DNA of 64,000 nucleotides, taken from assembly GCF_001761465.1 (NCBI RefSeq), contig NZ_CP017479.1, positions 1,178,001 to 1,242,000 of the forward strand, written 5' to 3'. Below, in pieces: positions 59,242 to 64,000 of the stretch; within the stretch, counting starts at the first letter, position 1; every line of letters starts with the position of its first letter. The DNA is from Flavobacterium gilvum. Its GTDB lineage: Bacteria > Bacteroidota > Bacteroidia > Flavobacteriales > Flavobacteriaceae. The translations under genes and the position numbers were made by a program. Below the pieces are notes generated by a model. It made no database searches. It was given only the letters and a program-made list of their open reading frames with translations, and was not told the origin of the DNA.

Positions 59242-60753
59242 TTACAGACCGTGTTGAAACAAATGGAAGTACGCTTCATTTGCGTTAAGCGTATCTTTAA
59301 AGTTTCGGATAGTCGTATTGTTATCAATAACCACTAATTCGATTCCGGCGATATCAGCAAAATCTTCCATAAATTCTGTTGTTACCGCTTGGCTGTAAAC
59401 CGTGTGGTGCGCTCCACCGGCAAGAATCCAAGCTGTGGCAGCTACGTCAAGGTTTGGTTTACAATCCCACAATACACGGGCTACAGGAAGTTTTGGCAAA
59501 TCGGCCATTGGTTTTACTGCAGTCACTTCGTTTACGATTAATCTAAAACGAGTTCCCATATCTACCAATGATACGTTGATAGCATCTCCAGCTGGAGAAT
59601 TGAATACCAAACGAGCTGGGTCTTCTTTTCCTCCAATGCCTAGCGGATGTACTTCGCAAGCTGGTTTTCCGTCAGCGATAGATGGACAAATTTCCAACAT
59701 ATGTGATCCCAAAACATACGATTTTTGAGGGGTAAAGTGATAGGTGTAATCTTCCATGAATGAAGTTCCTCCTTCAAGTCCGATGTTCATTACTTTTAAC
59801 GCTCTAACCATTGCAGCAGTTTTCCAGTCTCCTTCTCCTCCAAAACCATAACCATCGGCCATTAAACGTTGTGTTGCAATACCTGGTAATTGTTTCCAGG
59901 CACCAAGGTTTTCAAAAGTATCTGTAAATGCTCCGAAACCGCCTTCTTCTAAGAAAGCTCTCAATCCCAATTCGATTTTTGCAGCATCAACCAAAGATTG
60001 TCTTTTGGCTCCGCCTTCTTTTAAATCATTTGTTAAGTTATAAGATGCTTCGTAAACTGCCAATAAATCAGCTAATTGTTTGTCTGTTACTTTTTCGATA
60101 TGTTTTGTAACATCCGAAGAATCATAGCCATTAACAGAAACTCCAAAACGAATTTGAGCTTCTACTTTATCACCTTCGGTAACGGCAACTTCACGCATAT
60201 TGTCACCAATACGGGCTACTTTTAGGTTTTGCAATTCGTTCCAGCCCAAAGCAACTCTTGTCCAGTTACCCAATTTGGTCAAAACACGGTCTTCTTGCCA
60301 ATGTCCTACAATTACCTTGCGTTTTTTACGCATTCTTGACATCATGAAACCAAATTCTCTGTCTCCGTGAGCCGATTGATTTAAGTTCATGAAATCCATA
60401 TCGATGGTTGCCCATGGAATTTCTGCATTGTATTGTGTGTGTAAATGACATAATGGTTTGTTTAAAATTTTCAAACCACCAATCCACATTTTTGCTGGAG
60501 AGAAAGTGTGCATCCAAGTGATGATTCCAATACAGTTTTTGGCTGAATTTGCCTCCAAACATAAATCTAATACTTGTTTAGGCGATTTTAAAGTGTCTTT
60601 GCAAACTACTTTTACCGGAATTTGAGCCGCGTCATCAAATCCTTTTGCCATAATTGCAGCGTGTTCCGCTACTTTTTTTAATGTTTCTGGTCCGTATAAC
60701 TCTTGGCTTCCTACTACAAACCACACTTCCTTTTGAGATATATCTATTTTCAT
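59242..60753 (-). CDS. araA: L-arabinose isomerase
   Basis: AraA converts L-arabinose to L-ribulose in the cytoplasm with Mn(II). The 503-residue protein has [16 protein letters not shown] at the N-terminus, [16 protein letters not shown], the [20 protein letters not shown] substrate region, the catalytic glutamates in [15 protein letters not shown] (about Glu308) and [10 protein letters not shown], and metal-binding histidines in SHMLEICPS and the C-terminal [10 protein letters not shown]. Length is typical. It follows araD on the minus strand after a 115-bp repeat-like spacer and precedes galM. Confidence 0.98.
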   Translation of the reverse strand: MKIDISQKEVWFVVGSQELYGPETLKKVAEHAAIMAKGFDDAAQIPVKVVCKDTLKSPKQVLDLCLEANSAKNCIGIITWMHTFSPAKMWIGGLKILNKPLCHLHTQYNAEIPWATIDMDFMNLNQSAHGDREFGFMMSRMRKKRKVIVGHWQEDRVLTKLGNWTRVALGWNELQNLKVARIGDNMREVAVTEGDKVEAQIRFGVSVNGYDSSDVTKHIEKVTDKQLADLLAVYEASYNLTNDLKEGGAKRQSLVDAAKIELGLRAFLEEGGFGAFTDTFENLGAWKQLPGIATQRLMADGYGFGGEGDWKTAAMVRALKVMNIGLEGGTSFMEDYTYHFTPQKSYVLGSHMLEICPSIADGKPACEVHPLGIGGKEDPARLVFNSPAGDAINVSLVDMGTRFRLIVNEVTAVKPMADLPKLPVARVLWDCKPNLDVAATAWILAGGAHHTVYSQAVTTEFMEDFADIAGIELVVIDNNTTIRNFKDTLNANEAYFHLFQHGL

Positions 60754-60764
60754 CGTTATTATGT

Positions 60765-60868
60765 TTATTGTTTATCGTTTATTGTTTGTTGTTTATCGTT
60801 TGTCGTTTGAGGATTTATGAAGATTGTATTTTAAAACTATAAACCATAAACCCAAAACTATAAACTCA
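60765..60868. repeat. GTTTATTGTTT-type repeat words between araD and araA
   Basis: The spacer consists of tandem variants of GTTTATCGTTTATTG on one side and AAACCATAAACCCAAAACTA on the other, able to form an imperfect stem in the ara transcript. It resembles the atpD-atpC spacer at 4015-4074. Confidence 0.5.
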
Positions 60869-61570
60869 TTATTGTCCGTAATACGAATCTTTTCCGTGTT
60901 TGCGTTCGTAATGCTTTTTGATTAATGAATCCTTCAATCGTGGGGCATTCGGATTGATTTGCAAAGTTAGGTACGCCATTTCAGCCACAACTTCAAGAAC
61001 TTTACTGTTGTAAACCGCTTTGGCAGCATTTTTTCCCCAAGCAAATGGACCATGATTTCCTATCAGAATCATTTCGACTTCTTCGTAGGAAAGGTTTTTT
61101 TCTTTGAAACAATCCAAAATCTGAATTCCGGTATTGTGCTCATAGTTTCCTTCAATAAGCGCGTCGGCCATCGGCGGAGCACAAGGAATATCGGCGGTTA
61201 AATGATCGGCATGAGTGGTTCCAAAAATGGGAATGTCACATTGTGATTGCGCCCAGGCCACAGAATAGGTTGCGTGGGTATGTGCCACACCGCCAATGTT
61301 TGGCCAGTTTTTGTACAAATAAGCATGTGTTTTTGTGTCCGAAGAAGGACGCATGTTTCCTTCGATGATATTGTTGTCAAAATCGACAATTACGATATCT
61401 TCTGGTTTCAAATCCTCATAAGGGACGCCGCTTGGTTTGATGGCAAAAACGCCATTTTTGCGGTCAACGGCACTAACGTTTCCAAAAGTGTAAACTACTA
61501 GATTCAATGCGTTCAACTGCATATTTGCCTCGTAGCATTCCTGTTTTAAATCTTTATATATAGAGCTCAT
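60869..61570 (-). CDS. araD: L-ribulose-5-phosphate 4-epimerase
   Basis: AraD interconverts L-ribulose 5-phosphate and D-xylulose 5-phosphate, feeding arabinose into the pentose phosphate route. The ATG at 61570 (MSSIYKDLKQECYEAN) gives 233 residues, the usual length. Class II aldolase features are present: NVSAVDRKNGVFAIKPSGVPY, the zinc-ligand region HTHATYSVAWAQ, the further His in GTTHADH and the NHGPFAWG segment. Its start overlaps the araB stop by 17 bp, so the two are translationally coupled. An upstream in-frame start at 61606 would lie deep inside araB and was not chosen. Confidence 0.97.
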   Translation of the reverse strand: MSSIYKDLKQECYEANMQLNALNLVVYTFGNVSAVDRKNGVFAIKPSGVPYEDLKPEDIVIVDFDNNIIEGNMRPSSDTKTHAYLYKNWPNIGGVAHTHATYSVAWAQSQCDIPIFGTTHADHLTADIPCAPPMADALIEGNYEHNTGIQILDCFKEKNLSYEEVEMILIGNHGPFAWGKNAAKAVYNSKVLEVVAEMAYLTLQINPNAPRLKDSLIKKHYERKHGKDSYYGQ

Positions 61571-63245
61571 TGTGTTGTTTTTTAATAGATGGATCGGCAT
61601 AAGCACTTAATTGTTCGTAGGCCAAAAGCAATTTGTTGTAAGCGGCAACTTTGTCTAGTTGTGGGAAATATTCGCTTTCAAAAGGGCTTCCCATTTTTTG
61701 GCTCGCTTCAATTACGTTTGGATAAATTCCGGCGGCAACTGCAGCATAAATGGCAGCTCCCAAAGCAGGAGCCTGATCGGATAAAGCTACTTTGATTGGT
61801 TTGTTGAGTACATTGGCCAAAGTCTGCATGATAAATGGGGATTTGCGTGCAACTCCTCCAATTCCGATTACGGTGTCAATTCGAACGCCTTCTTCCTCAA
61901 AACGATCAACGATTTTCTTGGATCCAAAACAAATGGCATTAACCAATGATTTGAATACATGAGGTGCTTTGGTTCCCAATGATAAATTTGAAATAGCACT
62001 TTTGAGTTCCTGATTGGCATCAGGAGTTCGTCGCCCGTTAATCCAATCCAAGGCAAATGGAATACTTTCGGTCAATGGAATTTTTTCAGCTTCAATAGTT
62101 AATTCTTTGATAAGATTATTACTGATTTCCGCTTTCAATTGTTCTTTTTGTTCGTTGGTCAAAAGGGTAGAAGCAGTCAATAAATTTTCGGTTGGCCAAA
62201 GTAATAATTCTTTGTACCAAGCCAATACATCTCCAAAAGCAGATTGCCCCGCTTCAAGACCTATGTATCCCGGAATTACGGATCCGTCAACTTGTCCGCA
62301 GATACCACGAACGGTTTTTGTTCCAATTGATTCTTTGGTGTCCACGATAATATCGCAGGTTGAGGTTCCCATAACGCGAACCAAAGTATGCTCCGCAATT
62401 TTGGCTCCTACTGCACCCGAATGGGCGTCGAATGTTCCAACTGCAATAACGGTATCTGTTGAAAGTCCCAATCGGGTTGCCCATTCTTGGTTTAGATTTC
62501 CTGCAACCAAGTCTGAAGTATAAGTTTCATCATATAAATTTCCGCGAAGCGTTGCTAAATATGGATCTAATTTTTCCAGAAATTCAACGGGAGGTAAACC
62601 GTTCCAGTCTTCATGCCACATCGCTTTGTGACCTGCTGCGCAACGGCTTCTTTTGAATGATTTTAAATCTTTATTGTCGATTAACAGATACGTCATCAAA
62701 TCGCAATGTTCCATCCAAGTGTATGCCGCTTGTTTTACCGCTTCGTCTTCTCTAGCAACATGTAGAATTTTTGCCCAAAACCACTCTGATGAATAGATTC
62801 CTCCTTCGTATTTGGTAAAATTTTCTCCACCCCAATTGGCTGCTAATTCGTTGATTTCGTTGGCCTCGTTTATGGCTGTGTGATCTTTCCATAACACCAT
62901 CATGGCATTTGGATTGTGTTCAAAACCTTTGGTCAAAGCCAATGGAGTTCCGTCTTCGGCAACTGGCACAGGAGAAGATCCAGTGGTGTCAATACAAATG
63001 CTTCGAATCAAAGTAGAATCGACTTTGCTGTTTTCTACCACATATTTTATCGTTGTTTCCAATCCTTCGATATGATCTAATGGATGCTGGCGAAATTGAT
63101 TTATTGATGCGTTACAATATTCTTTGTTTTTCCATCGCTTGTAATCACAAACGTTTGAGGCCAATTCCTGTCCATTTTCAGTGTCTATCAACACTGCACG
63201 TACAGAATCTGAGCCATAATCTAATCCTATTACATAATTTTTCAT
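61554..63245 (-). CDS. araB: L-ribulokinase
   Basis: AraB phosphorylates L-ribulose with ATP. The 563-residue FGGY-family kinase starts with the phosphate-1 motif MKNYVIGLDYGSDSVRAVLI; the ATG at 63245 is preferred to a GTG one codon earlier. Further features are SICIDTTGSSPVPV, the substrate region AGHKAMWHEDWNG, VGTFDAHSGAVGA with the catalytic Asp, and the adenosine motif IGIGGVARKSPFIMQTLANVL. Length is that of the long AraB type. It is the first gene of the araBDA-galM run and is preceded by an operator-like palindrome. Confidence 0.97.
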   Translation of the reverse strand: MKNYVIGLDYGSDSVRAVLIDTENGQELASNVCDYKRWKNKEYCNASINQFRQHPLDHIEGLETTIKYVVENSKVDSTLIRSICIDTTGSSPVPVAEDGTPLALTKGFEHNPNAMMVLWKDHTAINEANEINELAANWGGENFTKYEGGIYSSEWFWAKILHVAREDEAVKQAAYTWMEHCDLMTYLLIDNKDLKSFKRSRCAAGHKAMWHEDWNGLPPVEFLEKLDPYLATLRGNLYDETYTSDLVAGNLNQEWATRLGLSTDTVIAVGTFDAHSGAVGAKIAEHTLVRVMGTSTCDIIVDTKESIGTKTVRGICGQVDGSVIPGYIGLEAGQSAFGDVLAWYKELLLWPTENLLTASTLLTNEQKEQLKAEISNNLIKELTIEAEKIPLTESIPFALDWINGRRTPDANQELKSAISNLSLGTKAPHVFKSLVNAICFGSKKIVDRFEEEGVRIDTVIGIGGVARKSPFIMQTLANVLNKPIKVALSDQAPALGAAIYAAVAAGIYPNVIEASQKMGSPFESEYFPQLDKVAAYNKLLLAYEQLSAYADPSIKKQHNELYI

Positions 63246-63267
63246 CACAAATCTTTTAAATTACGGA

Positions 63268-63311
63268 CAAATATAAAAATAATTATTTAATAAGTGTATA
63301 AAAAACACTTA
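63268..63311 (-). promoter_or_regulatory. araB promoter with palindromic operator candidate
   Basis: A minus-strand -7 box TATATTTG lies at 63275-63268. No TTG is found at the -33 distance; instead the palindrome TAAGTGT-N7-ACACTTA occupies 63291-63311. Another half site, TAAGTGTTTT, is at 63391-63400. A sugar-responsive repressor or activator (AraR-like) is inferred. Confidence 0.5.
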
Positions 63312-63410
63312 ATTTATTTCTATCGTAACTTTAATTTAAGATTAAGGTTGCAAAGAATGTTAAACACGTCTTTTAAAATATAATATTTGATAAGTGTTTT
63401 TGTGTTTTGT

Positions 63411-64000
63411 TTATTTCTGTTCATCTATCCAAACTTTCATTTTTCCAATGCCTCTGTTTGACCAGGAATAATACGGAATAGCTTTTAGTTTGGAGTTTTG
63501 GATGGCATTTACTCCCTCCAAAAGGTTGTTTTCTTTGGTTACTTTGAAAGTGTCATGGGGTGCAATCGTGATTTTGTCAAAGGCGGTTGCGTTGTCAATT
63601 TCCTCGATAGCATACACAATCGGGCCGTATTCCAAAGCCACTTTTCCAATGTTGTTTTCTACTTTGGTATTGGTCACTACTTGTTTTACCTCCATTAGGA
63701 AATTGAGATTGATGATGTCGCCTTTTTTCCATTTTCGGGTAATGGTGAAGTAACCTTCTTTTTCTTGAGAGAGGAGAGGAGTGCCGTTTATTGTCAGGGA
63801 AGAAACTGCTGCTGATGCCGACTTATAACTGTATAAATCTCCTGGTAAAACTTGGTTTCTTGCCCATCCCGGAACTCTTAATTTGATAGTGAATTCACCT
63901 TCTTTTTTTGGAGAAACGGTCAATGTAATCTTTCCATCCCAAGGATAATTGGTTTGTTGTGCGATTTGCAATTCGGTTTTGTCCAATGTGATTTTTGCTG
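63411..64000 (-). CDS. GH127-family beta-L-arabinofuranosidase, C-terminal part (cut by window edge)
   Basis: The reading frame is open to the right edge, so only the C-terminal 195 or so residues are present and the start lies outside. The fragment matches the C-terminal beta-sandwich of glycoside hydrolase family 127 (formerly DUF1680): YPWDGKITLTVSP, FTIKLRVPGWARN, GYFTITRKWKKGDIINLNFLM and GKVALEYGPIVYAIE. The catalytic residues are upstream of the window. The enzyme would release L-arabinose from arabinan side chains, supplying the araBDA genes directly downstream. Confidence 0.9.
   Translation of the reverse strand, partial: AKITLDKTELQIAQQTNYPWDGKITLTVSPKKEGEFTIKLRVPGWARNQVLPGDLYSYKSASAAVSSLTINGTPLLSQEKEGYFTITRKWKKGDIINLNFLMEVKQVVTNTKVENNIGKVALEYGPIVYAIEEIDNATAFDKITIAPHDTFKVTKENNLLEGVNAIQNSKLKAIPYYSWSNRGIGKMKVWIDEQK

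Overview
The window reads as a chromosomal piece of a Flavobacterium-like bacterium (Bacteroidota, family Flavobacteriaceae). The evidence is low GC content, Bacteroidota-type promoters (TTG, about 19-22 bp, then TAnnTTTG), several type IX secretion (T9SS) cargo proteins with C-terminal sorting domains, a TonB-dependent receptor, a Bacteroidota-style araBDA cluster, and many AT-rich intergenic spacers holding dispersed inverted repeats. No rRNA and no CRISPR array were seen; there is one tRNA.

Layout. 1-4.4 kb: end of a TonB-dependent receptor, a GDSL lipoprotein, then atpD-atpC. 4.7-7.9 kb: two outer-membrane barrel proteins and an XRE/DUF2975 pair. 8-13 kb: biotin cluster bioF, a DUF2007 gene, bioD, bioA and a ketoacyl synthase, followed by recX. 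14-28 kb: three adjacent giant T9SS type C cargo proteins sharing a C-terminal module, with a striking array of three tandem 180-200 bp units ahead of the second one. 28-37 kb: bioB, a small membrane protein, ribF, a secreted reprolysin-like protease, pth, rplY, prs and tRNA-Leu(CAA).

37.1-56.85 kb is an integrative genomic island inserted in the 3' end of tRNA-Leu. A 15-bp direct repeat marks both ends, and paired TTGCCAAAC motifs (putative integrase arm sites) lie just inside each end. Its right end holds a tyrosine recombinase, an excisionase-like HTH protein, a RepA-like ATPase and a DUF6371 primase-like protein. Its centre holds a metal-efflux operon: Cys/His-rich protein, four-repeat metal-binding protein, DUF3347 lipoprotein, haem-binding-domain protein, MerC-GDCCVxC fusion, cusA in two pieces, TolC-like protein and two adaptors. 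A putative HhH/PD-(D/E)XK nuclease follows. No relaxase or conjugation gene was recognised.

57-64 kb: a small barrel protein, then on the minus strand GH127 (partial), araB, araD, araA and a secreted galM, which together fit arabinan or arabinose use.

Most notable: the tandem signal-peptide cassettes at 20.0-20.6 kb; a compact promoter/three-hairpin/terminator small-RNA candidate at the left island end; a 7-bp tandem repeat inside bioF that could switch its frame; the split cusA; and the nuclease-like cargo gene. Coordinates were counted by eye and may be off by a base in homopolymer-rich stretches.
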